Below, one piece after another: positions 25,047 to 37,034 of a stretch of DNA of 64,000 nt. The notes under the pieces were generated by a model that ran no database searches, was not told the DNA's origin, and was given only the letters and a program-made list of their open reading frames with translations. The stretch is from Sinonovacula constricta (taxonomy: Eukaryota; Mollusca; Bivalvia; Cardiida; Solecurtidae), in NCBI GenBank assembly GCA_007844125.1, contig CM017567.1:3715660-3779659 (forward strand), read 5' to 3'. Numbering within the stretch: the first letter of the stretch is position 1; every line of letters begins with the position of its first letter. Position numbers and translations under genes: made by a program.

Positions 25047-25714
25047 AGGTAAGTTTCAGGGTTTAAACTCATTACCTACCATTCCGAAGGCCAACATCTT
25101 AAACAAGAGACCACAGATGCTCACAAATATATACATGCCATAAAGATAATCAGCGTAGACACTAAAAAAGTCTTACCACTAAGTTAGGTCTGCTTTGGAT
25201 GTGCCAGAACTTTTAGTAATTTTAGATTTAGTCCATTTTGTGTATTCACACAATAAATTCATTGTTAGGCATGATAATAAAGCTCTCAAGAAAATGGCCA
25301 ATTAATGATTTATACTAAAAATGTAACATATCATATTGTCCTTTAGAAAATATCAAGACAAAAATGATCCCCTTAATACTCTAATGTAATGTGCTGGAAA
25401 ATTTAACAGACCAGTCAATTACCATTTCATATTGGAAAATAGTAATCTTAACTTGTTGTTGTTTTTTGTTGATTACTGACTGTCAAACATAGATAAACAC
25501 AAACTTAAAAGAGCTAAATATTGATTATAACCTTTTTTCAATGAAAACCTTAAATAAACACATTTATAAAAAGTTATTTCTTCAATTTAAGCATATGTTT
25601 ATTTTCCTTCTAGGGGTCCTGCTAGTGTTTATGGAAAACAAATACAGCTGGGACATTCTAAACTGAGCAAAAGAATAATAATAAAAATATGTTTTGGGTC
25701 TATGGTCTAGATTT

Positions 25715-26065
25715 CAATTATTTGAAGATGGTGTCGACTTAAAGTATATATGGTGCTGTCTTCACTATGTATAGCATGCCTTGAATACCTGGTATGATAC
25801 CAGACCTAGTGTCGACTTAAAGTATATATGGTGCTGTCTTCACCATGTATAGCATGCCATGAATACCTGGTATGATACCACACCTTGTGTCGACTTAAAG
25901 TATATATGGTGCTGTCTTCACTATGTATAGCATGCCATGAATACCTGGTATGATACCACACCTAGTAACATCCTGACACCTACCCTTATATTTGCTTAAG
26001 CTTTAACAAGAGAACAAGCTATACCTGTATCATTCTATTGACTTTGGTATATTGTGCAACACCGC
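25715..26065 (-). repeat. SINE (family II) with an internal 78-bp triplication
   Basis: The flanks and ends match the family II elements at 52.4 and 54.2 kb (ATTATTTGAAGATGGTGTCG at left; TTTGCTTAAGC...TTTAACAAGAGA and GACTTTGGTATATTGTGCAA at right). The segment starting GTGTCGACTTAAAGTATATA is present three times, at 25731, 25809 and 25887. The tRNA-like head on the right is lost. Confidence 0.75.
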
Positions 26066-26074
26066 TCCCAACAC

Positions 26075-26165
26075 CACCACCTCAAGCACCCCCACCTCCG
26101 TCCCCAACCCCACTCCCCACACACACACACAAAAAAAACTCAGTCCCTACCCCCACTCCCCACAA
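26075..26165 (+). repeat. C-rich low-complexity tract
   Basis: This is a run of CACC/CCCCAC units with a short (CA)n stretch. The minus strand is G-rich. Confidence 0.7.
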
Positions 26166-26387
26166 AAAATAAATAAATAAACAAATTGAGGCTGACTCAT
26201 GTTATCATATATATATACAACAATGATACACTGTAGATTTGTATTTGGAAGCTTTTAAACTGACCAGACCAGTTTGTCAAATTGAGAGGACTGCAGTTAA
26301 ACAATGATATGAAACATACCATTAGTATATGGACAGTGTGACAGATAGGGTCTGAATAATATATGGCAGTGGCACAAATATATCATC

Positions 26388-26422
26388 ATCAGCAGCAGCA
26401 ATAGCAGTAGCAGCAGCAGCTA
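26388..26422 (+). repeat. short CAG/AGC microsatellite
   Basis: An interrupted AGC trinucleotide run (ATCAGCAGCAGCAATAGCAG...) is visible; no reading frame is implied. Confidence 0.7.
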
Positions 26423-26429
26423 GGACCAA

Positions 26430-27315
26430 TGCATCTCTATAACTCAGATACTCAACACTGATAGAATGGTGCTAATAATGGAACCAGACCTATGTAGATA
26501 TTTCCAAGGAAGTTTCCTAATTTTTCTTAGGCAAAAATACACAAAAAGGATTGTTCCACCATTTTTAATCAATTATCCTACTAGCACAGTCTTCATATTT
26601 ATCTAGAAACTAATATTGGGGGGGCTATTTTTTCCACCTTAGATAAAAGTAGCAATCCAAATTATTCCTACCACTTCATCTGTCTTGTAAATAACAAATT
26701 ATGTAAGCTTCTTTTAATACATTGTTAGAATAAATTATTGAGCTGTCTTTAAAAAAAGCAATCTATAAAAAGAATGCAGTCTGCTGCATAAAATGTCAAT
26801 TTCTCATAGCCACACAGTAGTTGACTTTATAAAAGGTGCATACATAATTACACATTGTTGCAATACAATTAATAATTTAAACAGTCATATTCTCTCCTCA
26901 TTTAATTTGAGAACATATACTATTTTACACAGTACAAGTCTATGCATCAACTTAAATTAATCAAAATGCCAGAACATGTATTCTCTTTTCACTACAAATC
27001 ATTTTAAAACCACTTTTTCACTGATGAGATAATGTGTTACATAGCAACAAAACTCTAGAATCAATATACCAGTATTAGTCACCTACTCTGACTGGGTGAC
27101 TGGGTGTAATTACACTCTGAGTACGTTTCCACAGATCTCCCTCATACTACATTTAGACTGGGCAAAGATTACAGAGGTCGACCCAATGACTAATTAGGGC
27201 TTAAAACCAGTAAGAATATTAACGAGACATGTGGTAAATCTTCCATACAAGAACTAAATTTCTAATATAAATGATAACATATAACTGCTCCAGGTATTAC
27301 AGGCAACAAAAGGAT
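26430..27315. other. AT-rich non-coding DNA
   Basis: No gene or complete element was seen. The 27060-27240 part is non-repetitive and somewhat higher in GC, without a convincing frame. Confidence 0.4.
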
Positions 27316-27319
27316 TAAA

Positions 27320-27480
27320 TATATTTGTTGGGTTTATCATCCCATTGACAACTTTTCCTTGCCCTGAAAATGGAGAATACTTGATGCAAATATAGTGCTG
27401 CTATCACTGAGTATATCATGCCCTCAAACACCCTTGCATGATCCCATACCCAGTTACCCTATCCTGACACTGTTTATCAC
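27320..27480 (-). repeat. SINE (family II) fragment, headless
   Basis: TTGGGTTTATCATCCCATTG at left and ATAGTGCTGCTATCACTGAG, CCCAGTTACCCTATCCTGAC to the right match family II in order. The tRNA-like head is missing. Confidence 0.65.
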
Positions 27481-27489
27481 CCAGTACAA

Positions 27490-28410
27490 AATATATACAT
27501 AAAATAATTGAAGTTGGAATTATTATTGTGACTGAAATAAAAAAAAATAATCTACCTACTAAATTATTGTCAAAGAGGACAGAATGAGTCAGAACCTTGG
27601 TAATGTTACTACAACCATACTGAAAAAATATACTATCAAACAAACTGGTTAAATAAATTATAAGGCTAAAGAAATGTTTTGTTAAAGAAATGTTTTGTTA
27701 AGAGGACCAGCTACATTATCTTTTGTCTGGCTGCAGTTGATTTTTTTTCCCTTCAAATTCATTAAAAAAAACACAACAACAACTTGAATATTATAAACGG
27801 TTGTATATTTTATTGCAAATCATTACATGATGTTTTTTTCAGCCAGCCCTTATACAAATTTGGATGCAAGACACTAAAATAGAGGACATAGTTGGTTATG
27901 TCAGCCTGATAAAATTTAAGATAAAATTCCTATTTATGCATCTAATATGTAGAAAATGGCCCGCTTAACAAGACTACTATTTTTTTTGTGAAAAACATCT
28001 ATTCTATACAACATTGTGGCAAAGAATTCAAAACAGCATGATGATAATTAATGCTCCAGAGAAAGGGAGTAAGTCTAATTTTATTTGTAGCTATCTCATA
28101 TTTCTTAACCAATCAATTATTTGTTGACAATCAAACATATTGCCATAGTGACAAAATTTTTATGAGCACCAGTGTACAAGAGATTAAAGGAATAGAGGCT
28201 ATATCACTAGAAACAAGCCCTTAATCTAGAACAAGGGCAGGCAATTTCAAAATCTGGAACTTGATAACATTGAGAAAAACAACATCCGACAAATCCCGTA
28301 TCTCAAGCTTTGGTGACATTGTGAGAAACAAAAGCAAACAAATCCATAATGTGAAACATAGGGACTTTGAGAGAAACAAGGGCAGACAATTAAAAGATAA
28401 AATAGTGGTA
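27490..28410. other. AT-rich DNA, probably intron 3' of the 28.4-kb exon
   Basis: It lies directly downstream of the minus-strand donor at 28415 and shows no other exon-like block. A small 17-bp duplication (AAAGAAATGTTTTGTTA) is at about 27669-27702. Confidence 0.4.
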
Positions 28411-28415
28411 CTTAC

Positions 28416-28578
28416 GACACAGTCATTATACGCGGGAAGGTCGCAAATTCCATCACCGGTGTTGTGATTGGCATCGGTGATGGTCGCTCCATTGCCCTTG
28501 ATAAAGTTGACCTTCTTGGTAGGGATCGGAGCCGGGTACGTGTCCTTGGTGGCGTTATGTGCAAGAAAACCCCCATCA
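28416..28578 (-). CDS. 163-bp internal exon, product unrecognised
   Basis: On the minus strand a polypyrimidine run and TTTTCAG acceptor (AG at 28580-28579) lead into a 163-bp block that ends at GTC|GTAAGT, a strong donor at 28416/28415. One leading base completes a split codon and 54 codons follow, so the exon starts in phase 1 (one base borrowed) and ends in phase 0. The frame has no stop. Its translation begins DGGFLAHNATKDTYPAP, passes through TKKVNFIKGNGATITDANHN and ends TGDGICDLPAYNDCV. The block is richer in GC and CpG than its surroundings and third positions favour C. Two Cys near the end and an NAT glycosylation sequon suggest an extracellular protein, but this is inference. A second frame is also open across the block, but its Arg/Pro/Ser-rich translation is less protein-like. 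The next exons were not identified. It could belong to the same minus-strand gene as the exon at 11 kb or to another gene. Confidence 0.6.
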
Positions 28579-28584
28579 CTGAAA

Positions 28585-29950
28585 ATAGAAACAGATTTAA
28601 ATCAATTGTAAAGTAAAAAAGAAAGTTTTTTGATATCATGGAGCAGAAGACTTACAAAAAAAAAAAACATACAAAACATGCTCTATAATCTCTTTTTTGA
28701 TAAAGAGTAAAGTAGGTAGAAAAAGATTTGTTAGAAATAAAAATTTGCATACATGAAAAATTGTATATGGATCGACTTTATAATCTCAAATTATTTTATC
28801 ATTACAAAAATATGTTTGACAAGCTACAACAACATATGCCTTAAAATTTACAAAATCTATGCAGGAAAGTCAGCACTGTTTCAACCCCAAACAAATATAT
28901 CACAATTCGACACAACTAATAACATGTTTAATGCCACATGACCTTGACAACGTAGCGGAGTAATTTTTTAAGTCAATAGCAACATCAACACCAAAAAATA
29001 AAACAAAAACATGGAAGACCAATCTTTTCTACAAGTTCATCTCCCACTCATTATGACCCCACCCCCTTCGTTCTCCTGTATGTACCACCTACCCATGAAT
29101 CTCCTCATATTCAGTTTTCTTCTTTGACTTTAGACAGTCTTTACATCTTAACAATCCCACACGGTCGAGAGACAACAAAATCGTCTCCAGAATTGTCATC
29201 ATTGTAACTGTACACTTCTCTAAGTCTTAAAAACTAAAAAAAAAGATCTGCTTTAATTGTTCAAGATCAGCTTTAATCTTCCAAATCAACTTCAAGATCA
29301 AAATCAACTTCAAGACTTGTCTTTAAATTCTGGAATTCCTCAAAATCAGCTAAAGATTCTCAAAATCCGCATTAATTCCTGTACATCAGTTTTAATCCTC
29401 AAAATCCCCTGAAACAAGTATTTTGATTTGACAAAGATAGATAAACACTAGTATTGTCTATAATTCCTCACAGACTGATCAACTTTTGTCCAACTATTTT
29501 AAAGTCTAAGAAAATTTTAAGCAAACGCTTGCATTTCTCGTCAAAGTTAAGATTTCCAATCCCTCGTCACTCAGGATATCCAAGCTATTCAAGATACAAG
29601 TCAGAATATATCCAATTCAACAACTGTACGTGATCATCCAGGTTTGTAGAAGAACCAATGATCCTGCATATGACATTATGAATAATCCAAAGTATGTCTG
29701 TGACAACTAACACATCCAATCAGTGAGATGCAATTGTATTTCTGCAAATTTTTTACTTTATGCACAAGGTACTCCAACTATTTAAGTTCCTGTTTAAGTT
29801 TCCTGAAGTACTTTTCTTGAAACCTTCCTACAAGAAAAAAAGAAAGGAAGATAACCAAAAAAACAATTATCGGACTTCTTGTTAAATTCCTCAATTTTTT
29901 CTCACAATAACAAACTACCAACACACTGCAATTTTTCCAACAGCTGCTTT
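28585..29950. other. AT-rich DNA, probably intron 5' of the 28.4-kb exon
   Basis: It includes a diverged run of related phrases (AAATCAACTTCAAGATCAAA and variants, about 29260-29410). No exon is supported. Confidence 0.4.
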
Positions 29951-29952
29951 TT

Positions 29953-30063
29953 TAGTGACTAGAATTTTATGTTACAACTGAATACTTTCTAGTGGCTATG
30001 ATTTTATGTTACAACTGAATGCTTTCTAGTGACTACAATTTAATGTTAAAACTGACTTCTTTT
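29953..30063 (+). repeat. 37-bp tandem repeat, 3 copies
   Basis: TAGTGACTAGAATTTTATGT and TACAACTGAAT recur at 29953, 29990 and 30027; the last copy is diverged. Confidence 0.8.
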
Positions 30064-30069
30064 TAAGAA

Positions 30070-31320
30070 ACTGACTTTTTTTTAAAGAAATTCAGCTTAA
30101 CAACAGAGTAGAAACACTCCAAAAACAACAGAAGGCAATATATCTGATTAAGAATTTAAATTATGTCAACTTTTTTAAACTTAAGCAAATTTTAACTTGT
30201 AGCAGCTTCAAGCCAGCCACTTGTTCAATCATTCAGTTCATTTTGCGTGTCTTTTCTTTTACATGATTTTCATCTTTCATGAACCACGATCAATATTCCA
30301 AGAGGCACTCCTTGATGCAAATCTATCCAGTGATGTGCCAGGAGTGTAGAGGAATTTTTCTTTTTCCTTTATTTCAACTCCCAGCCTGATACGACTACAC
30401 CTCAATTGAACCATGTAACAGTTTTAACAAAATCCTGTTACATCTGTAAGATATCCATTACTACAAGCTAGATAACCCTAAGTTATTCTATAATTATATA
30501 AGCTAAATAACCATGATTAAATATTCTCTTTTAGCTTAATAGCCATATATTTGTCTTTTCTTTTAGTTAAATAACCATAAGCAATTCGTTCCACTTTTTG
30601 CTAAACCTGTTATTTACAACTTGCTTAAGAAAAAATTAGTTATTCTTTACTGCTTGACAAATGTTGCTACGCTTTTCTACACTTTTTTTTTCTGAATAAC
30701 AATTAATTATACTTCTCTACTTGCTGAATAACAGTAAGTTGTTCTTTACTATAATTATCATGTCTTTGAGATCTCCAATAATGAACCGCCCTTACATGTG
30801 ACCTACAAAAAAGTAACCATGTTTTTATGAAACTGAAACTGTCATTACTCCAAACCAGGAATTAAAACAAAATATTGCTGATAACACACATTGAAAAATC
30901 TTCAGCAAAACTTAGAAAAGGAAACAATTAAAATTTTTGCATTTTACATGTACACTTTTCAGCACAAGGCTTTAACAAGCACTCAAAACAAACACGGAGA
31001 AAAAGAAATCTAAAATTTAAACAGTGAACAATCCATATCACAAACCACAACAGCCTGAACTTCTGAAAACAGTCTGGCTGTAGTTCTACAATAATGAAAG
31101 CCCCATAACGGATCTGACAGGATGCAACAGCTTTCAAGCACCTATTAGTTTCTGTTGGAAGTGAAACTACCAGTAAACGTGAAACTGGTGTGGCCTTACG
31201 ATACTTCATTATATTTGAAATATACTTTAAAAGGCCATAATCTGCTACACATGTAAAGAAAACAACTTAATTGTAGTTATTTGCTAACAAGTAGATGAAT
31301 AAGGAAATTTCACTTATTGC
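30070..31320. other. AT-rich non-coding DNA
   Basis: A 93-codon minus-strand frame at 30928-31209 is the only notable frame; it has no supporting splice context and is within chance range. Confidence 0.4.
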
Positions 31321-31325
31321 TAGAA

Positions 31326-31421
31326 GCAAATTGTGTAGATCCTGATCAGACAGCTACTACTGGAAGCAGGATTATCTGGATCTGAACTTTTGACTTAAAT
31401 TCTAATCCTGCCAAGAGCTAA
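31326..31421 (+). repeat. palindromic MITE-like element
   Basis: The left arm GTGTAGATCCTGATCAGACA, centre ACTACTGGAAGCAGG and right arm TATCTGGATCTGAACTTTTG are followed by the distal flank AATCCTGCCAAGAGCTAAG. Confidence 0.7.
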
Positions 31422-31445
31422 GTGCAACTTTATAGACATTGAAGG

Positions 31446-31530
31446 CAGTGTTGATCCAGATCAGTCAGCACCTGTGGAGAGAGCTGTCTGAACAAGATCT
31501 GCAATATTTTCTGCTTAGACCCTAGCAATG
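31446..31530 (+). repeat. palindromic MITE-like element, adjacent copy
   Basis: The left arm CAGTGTTGATCCAGATCAGT faces GAGCTGTCTGAACAAGATCT. It lies only about 25 bp from the preceding copy in the same orientation. Confidence 0.6.
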
Positions 31531-32084
31531 TAAATTGTTACCTATGTGTAGCTGTTAGCTGTCTGAATAATTCAGATTATGTTGGCTTTTCAAAAAATTG
31601 TAGCATGATAAGGGTTAATTTATGCTTAGCTAGTTAAAAGCTAAGAAACCATGTAATCTTTGCCAGGATAATTATGGAAACCCCTCATCAGTGCCTTACA
31701 TTACAAGAAACGCCACACTACACAAATAAAATTGACAACTGTGAACTTTTTTTCCCTTTAGAAAAGACTGTAGACTTTATTTTAAGATACATTTAAAGCA
31801 AACACTTTAAGCTGGGTATATAATAAATATTGTCTGTGTTGACATCTAAACTTCTTACATTGCTGTGTTTTAACAAAATTTTAAAATTATATAAAAATCA
31901 CCAAACGTGTGTATTTTTATACAAATGCTTCAAAAGAATCCTTCCAATTTCTTCTTTCTTAACACATTCTTTTCAATACTAATTATCTTGTATTTTTAGC
32001 ATTTTAAATACAATATTAATATCCTAATAAGTTCACACACAATGGAAGATGTTTATAAATGTTTTTTGTCAAAGCACAAGTACA

Positions 32085-32250
32085 GACACAATTATGGTCA
32101 TATTGGCAACATAATCCAACCAATGATTGTCTCCAGACTTATATACAGGTAGAACCACAGGCACAATACAGGTAAGGTGGATAACCTCAAGATTATTTTC
32201 CCCTGACCATGACTTGAACCCCCTCAATGAAGGGCTGAGAGTTTCAATAT
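32085..32250 (-). repeat. tRNA-derived SINE (family I), diverged
   Basis: ACAATTATGGTCATATTGGC at left, GGTAGAACCACAGGCACAAT in the body and TGACTTGAACCCCC (reversed B-box) at right follow the family order. Confidence 0.6.
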
Positions 32251-32324
32251 TATAACATACCTCTGTTTAATATGTAGACTGATCAAGAATTTGTTTGTTG
32301 TTGTTTTTATTGTTGTTGTTTTTA

Positions 32325-32546
32325 AATACATCATAGTGACCATTTATGAACATTATAGTGATGTCCAGCTTCTTTGGTGGAAGATTACCCCAGACAAATG
32401 CTGGGTAGAACAACCGGCACACCGCAGGTCAGCTGGAAGACCTCACATTAAGTCCCTCATCCTGAACAGGACTTGAACCCACACTGTGAGAGGCTTATCA
32501 GTCAGTGGAGTTACAAATCGGCGACTATACCACTACGCCATGGGCA
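32325..32546 (-). repeat. tRNA-derived SINE (family I), best tRNA-like head
   Basis: The minus strand opens with GCCCATGGCGTAGTGGTATA (A-box region), continues through GATTTGTAACTCCACTGACT and has the B-box GTGGGTTCAAGTCC. The body follows (CAGGTCAGCTGGAAGACC, CTTTGGTGGAAGATTACCCC read on plus). A spurious 61-codon frame at 32291-32476 overlaps it. Confidence 0.8.
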
Positions 32547-32689
32547 CCACACAAGCATTTGTTTTTTACTTTTAACCTATTCTGTTAAATAAAAACCCAT
32601 ACTGAATTTTTGTCTTTATTTTATAACAGCAGATGCAAAAGGTCACAAAAAAATGTTAGCAGTTCAATGACAAAATAATGCATATTCTG

Positions 32690-32765
32690 ATCACCCATCT
32701 CCCAGAAGCTGGATAATCAGAATTTACACTATTTCCCCAAACCATGATCAATTACTGGCACTAAG
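32690..32765. repeat. palindromic element, diverged
   Basis: TTCTGATCACCCATCTCCCA, then GATAATCAGAATTTACACTA and TTTCCCC, with the CCATGATCAATTAC flank. Confidence 0.55.
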
Positions 32766-33339
32766 CTGGCTAGAAATAAACATGTAACATTTGTAAATAA
32801 TCTACACAAAGTCCCTTTTTTTTTTTGCTAATATACTGGATGAAAAAATTGACACATATGACTACATTAGACTCAACAGAAGGTGTAGATCTGTATCTGC
32901 ACCTTTTTGTACAGAAACCGGATGTAGTTGCACCAAGCAGGTAAAGTGCTAAAAAAAGAATCTGACAAACGTCAGAGAGTCGAGGCTGAAGGAAATAACC
33001 CATTCACTACAGGATGAATATCAAAAACCAGCTTCAGATATATATCCCAGTTATTATTCTGCACTTCCTGTAGAAAGCCATCATGACTGCATAAAAACTA
33101 TCATGACTGCCTGAAAACTAACTTCTTCCACAGGATTAATGACTTGAGAAAAAATAATTTAACTTTTGTAGAGAGGGAAACGAGGGAATATTTTGCTAAT
33201 CATAAGCAAGGAATTTAACAAGGGAATATTTGCAAATTATAGGCAGGGAATTAAATAATGCATCTCATTTATAAAGAAGAAAGTAATTAAAACAATATAG
33301 TTTTAAATATTCAGTTAGGAATAGTCTGTTAACAAATGT

Positions 33340-34300
33340 GTAAGTGGAATTGAGGTATAACTGAATAATGATCTTAGACACTTGTGGGTGGCATTGAGGT
33401 ATAATTTAACAATGAACGAAGATTGGTTTTAAGTGTGGATGGGATTGAGGTATAATTGAACAATGAACAATGCCACTTGTAAAATGTGGATGGGATTGAG
33501 GTATAATTTAACAATGAACAATGCCACTTGTAAAATGTAGGTGGGATTGAGGTATAATTGAACAATGAACAATGCCACTTGTAAAATGTGGATGGGATTG
33601 AGGTATAATTTAACAATGAACAATGCCACTTGTAAAATGTAGGTGGGATTGAGGTATAATTGAACAATGAATGAAGACATGTTTTAAGTGTGGGTGGGAT
33701 TGAGATATAATTTAACAATGAACAATACCTCTTGTAAAATGTGGGTGGGATTGAGGTATAATTGAACAATGAATGAAGACACGTTTAAAGTGTGGGTGGG
33801 ATTGAGGTATAATTGAACAATGAACGAAGACACGTTTAAAGTGTGGGTGGGATTGAGGTATAATTGAACAATGAACAATGACACATTTTAAGTGTGGGTG
33901 GGATTGAGGTATAATTGAACAATGAACAATGCCACTTGTAAAATATGGGTGGGATTGAGGTATAATTGAACAATGAACAATGAAACATTTTAAGTGTGGG
34001 TGGGATTGAGGTATAATTGAACAATGAACAAAGACACGTTTAAAGTGTGGGTGGGATTGAGGTATAATTGAACAATGAACGAAGACACGTTTAAAGTGTG
34101 TGTGGGCTTGAGGTATAATTGAACAATGAACGAAGACACGTTTAAAGTGTGTGTGGGCTTGAGGTATAACTGAACAATGAATGAACACACGTTTTAAGTG
34201 TAGGTGGGATTGAGGTATAATTGAACAATGAACAAAGACACGTTTTAAGTGTGGGTGGGATTGAGGTATAATGGAACAATGAACAATGACACATTTTAAG
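33340..34300 (-). repeat. 51-bp minisatellite, about 19 copies
   Basis: The unit GTGGGTGGGATTGAGGTATA plus ATTGAACAATGAAC and a variable end (GAAGACACGTTTAAAGT or AATGCCACTTGTAAAAT) repeats throughout. The period is a multiple of three and all three minus-strand frames are largely open, giving repetitive 60-158 codon frames (HCSIIPQSHPHFKRVFV and others). No start context, splice site or flanking exon supports translation. Confidence 0.97.
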
Positions 34301-35980
34301 TCTCATTTCTCTTTTTTTAATTCATTATCAACATTGACTTTAATTATTTCTTTCATCCCTTTGGCTAAAAGAGTGAGAAATAACAGTGAAATAAAACCCT
34401 GTGAAATAAAACCCTGATCATTTTACTCTAGGTCCCAAGGGAGGTAATAAAGGATAACTTATTTCTCTGAATAAAAACAAACAAGTTTAAAGATGAAATA
34501 AGGATGAAATAATAAGAACATTTGTGCATTTCAGGTATGGTCATTGGTTTTTATTTCACTTAGAAAAATAATATTTTTACTTGTAGTTATGCTACTCATA
34601 ATGCGCTGAAGTAGAAAATGATACCTTATAGATAAATAAAGCTGACTTTGGTGTATATAAATATAACCTTATTTTCAATCATGAGTACACACTCTTTGTT
34701 TTTTTTAATACCGAAGAAGTAATTTTTCTTTTTTAAATTTGTATATTACACCTTTTAGAGCCGAAATATGGCCTTGTGAAAAGCTGACTCTTGATTGTAA
34801 AACAATGTCATCATATTTTACATTTAATACAATGCTGGCAGCTCATTTAGAGGCAGATATTCAACATTTCCACACCTAATGCCGCTACTAAGGAGCAATA
34901 AACATTGAAGAAATGTTTCCCATTGCTTTAAAAAACACAGTCATGAAACCATAAACTTGTTTTAAGGAAGCATTACAGCCATGCATACCTCTCGAGTGAG
35001 TAATAAAGCATTCAGTATTATATTATGGAGAAAAATCATCTCGGAAGTTTTAAAACTGAAAAAAAAGGAAAATGAATTTTTCATTATTAAGAATAAAGTG
35101 TGTATGTTTTTAAGTTTGCACTTATAAGGACACTTCCTCTAAAAGTGGACAAAAAAAAAGGCTTAATGAAATATATTTAAAGTTAGCGCCATTGTGAGAA
35201 AATTTCCCAAGCTGTTGGAAAATTGAAAATAAATTAGATTACCATACTGAACAAATTTTCTAGCTTGAGGAATTATATTTTAAAAAATGAAAAAAAAAAT
35301 TGAAGGCACTTTTAAATTGACATTTCCATATTCCTCAATAAGGTGATAAAGGTCTCTGAAGCCATGTATGCATAATGTAAATTTGACACATCCCCAAGTC
35401 ACAGAGGAATGAAAGGAAAAGTTAGTGGGTACATTATCATGCTTCTCTGTTAATTTATGGTTCATGTTTCAAATAGAGTCATTCCATTTAAGACAGACTA
35501 GTGTAATGTGTTGTTTGTTTAATGCAAGAATTTTTTATCAATTACAGATTGAAATGTAATTTATGACAAGAAAGACAGTCAAGTAATAAATTCTGCTTGT
35601 TACTGATCTTGTCTTAAAATTTCAGGAATTGTACAACTCTGGAATATCTAAGGATTATTATTCAAGGCTTATTTTTTTAACATAATAAAATGTACAATGT
35701 AAATATACAAAATTGCCTCCAATATCTCTGTTAAGCATTTTGCAATTTCTAATGGACCTTTACTGCTAGATAAGCACTGTTTTTAGATTTTAAGGTCGTA
35801 TTAACATAAGGTATGATGTCTGGTCTTCGAATAGATACAGTATCTAGACAAGAGATTTATCTTCATCGCCAGTCCTTAAAATCAATAACTGCAACAAAAC
35901 AGATCTATTCCTTCCTTATATTTCATAAATTTCTCTACTACACTATGTTTTTTATGTCTGTTGTGTTTTGATTTTAGAAA
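34301..35980. other. AT-rich DNA, non-repetitive
   Basis: A duplicated GTGAAATAAAACCCT lies at about 34387-34415. The part around 34760-35030 is complex and non-repetitive, without a protein-like frame. Confidence 0.4.
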
Positions 35981-35984
35981 AACA

Positions 35985-36185
35985 TCACAGAATCACAATT
36001 ATGGTTATTATAAGGATGGCCAGCTATTTAGGTGGAGGAAGACCCCATTCTGGATAGAATAACCACCAGTGTATCATGACCACCAGTGTATCCCAGGTCA
36101 ACTGTAAGACCTACATTCCAACCACAAGCCATTTGCCCTGACTGGGCTCGAACCCACATTGAGAAGCAAGCAGTCTGCCGAGTTA
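35985..36185 (-). repeat. tRNA-derived SINE (family I) with a small internal duplication
   Basis: AATTATGGTTATTATAAGGA, then TTTAGGTGGAGGAAGACCCC and GGCTCGAACCCACATT (reversed B-box). CCACCAGTGTATC occurs twice in a row inside the body (about 36063-36095). Confidence 0.7.
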
Positions 36186-36344
36186 TAATTCCAACACTCA
36201 ATTACTCGGATAGGGATGCCCAGTTTATTTCTAAGTAACTAAGCAACTGCTGTTCAGATGTATTTGTAAATCATTCATACCTATTCCAAGATGTTTGCTA
36301 ATATTTTAATGAAAGATAAGACATTTTCCTAGAAACTTAAGGGC

Positions 36345-36420
36345 AAATTGTGCAAATTCTGGTCAGACAGCTGCACACAAGCATTGGCGAATATAAATCA
36401 ACACTACCTGCCAGTTGTTG
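36345..36420. repeat. palindromic element, diverged
   Basis: TTGTGCAAATTCTGGTCAGA followed by CAGCTGC matches a decayed left half of the family. Confidence 0.4.
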
Positions 36421-36963
36421 ATGTGTGCTTTAGGGGTTTTAAATTGAAATCAATAAAGAAGAAAAAATCCGCCATGGACAAAGCACAAATCAATAGACTA
36501 CTTATAAATGTAAAGGTTTATTCATAATCTGATTATGGACATTATGATATTAATTCCCTGTATATGACCCTTTGAAAGGAACACAATCCTTAATTGGTCA
36601 TAATCAAATAAATCAATCCATAATGGGGACAAAAAGAAAACAGAAAGATGAAGACAAATAGATTGAATGCAGATATTCAGCCAAGTTTCATATTTCAATA
36701 CAGTGCATTTTTTTCATCCAACTGCACATCACTTGTAGGATTACATATGTTAAGGGCTTGACTATATTGTTTAAAACAATTTTCTAATATCAATTCTTTA
36801 CTACAATTTTCGTTATTATAGTAATAAAATTTGCATGGTTCTCAAAAAGCAACAAATCATCATTTCTTCCTACAGACAAAATGATGACTCATATATGAAG
36901 AGCCAAACTTCCTGCCTCAGTTAAAGATAGGACAGTTCAATCAATAGTCTGCAGAATAGTCTA

Positions 36964-37034
36964 TCAAGGGAACTAACTGCAGCATAATCCTGTATTTTTA
37001 TAATTATTAAAGGTGATATCAGTTATCTCCCTTA
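36964..37034. repeat. mini-palindromic element (AAGGGA family)
   Basis: TCAAGGGAACTAACT at the left end pairs with AGTTATCTCCCTTA at the right end. Confidence 0.55.

Noticed and set aside
24698..25143. Repetitive Cys/Ser- or Tyr/Ser-Gly-rich proteins
   Set aside because: A 21-bp array keeps several frames open on both strands; no start, splice or unique sequence supports a gene.
30928..31209. 93-codon minus-strand frame starting MKYRKATPVSRLLV
   Set aside because: The length is within chance range and no exon boundaries are convincing.
33374..34188. Overlapping repetitive proteins of up to 158 codons
   Set aside because: A 51-bp array is open in all three minus-strand frames; this is a property of the repeat unit.
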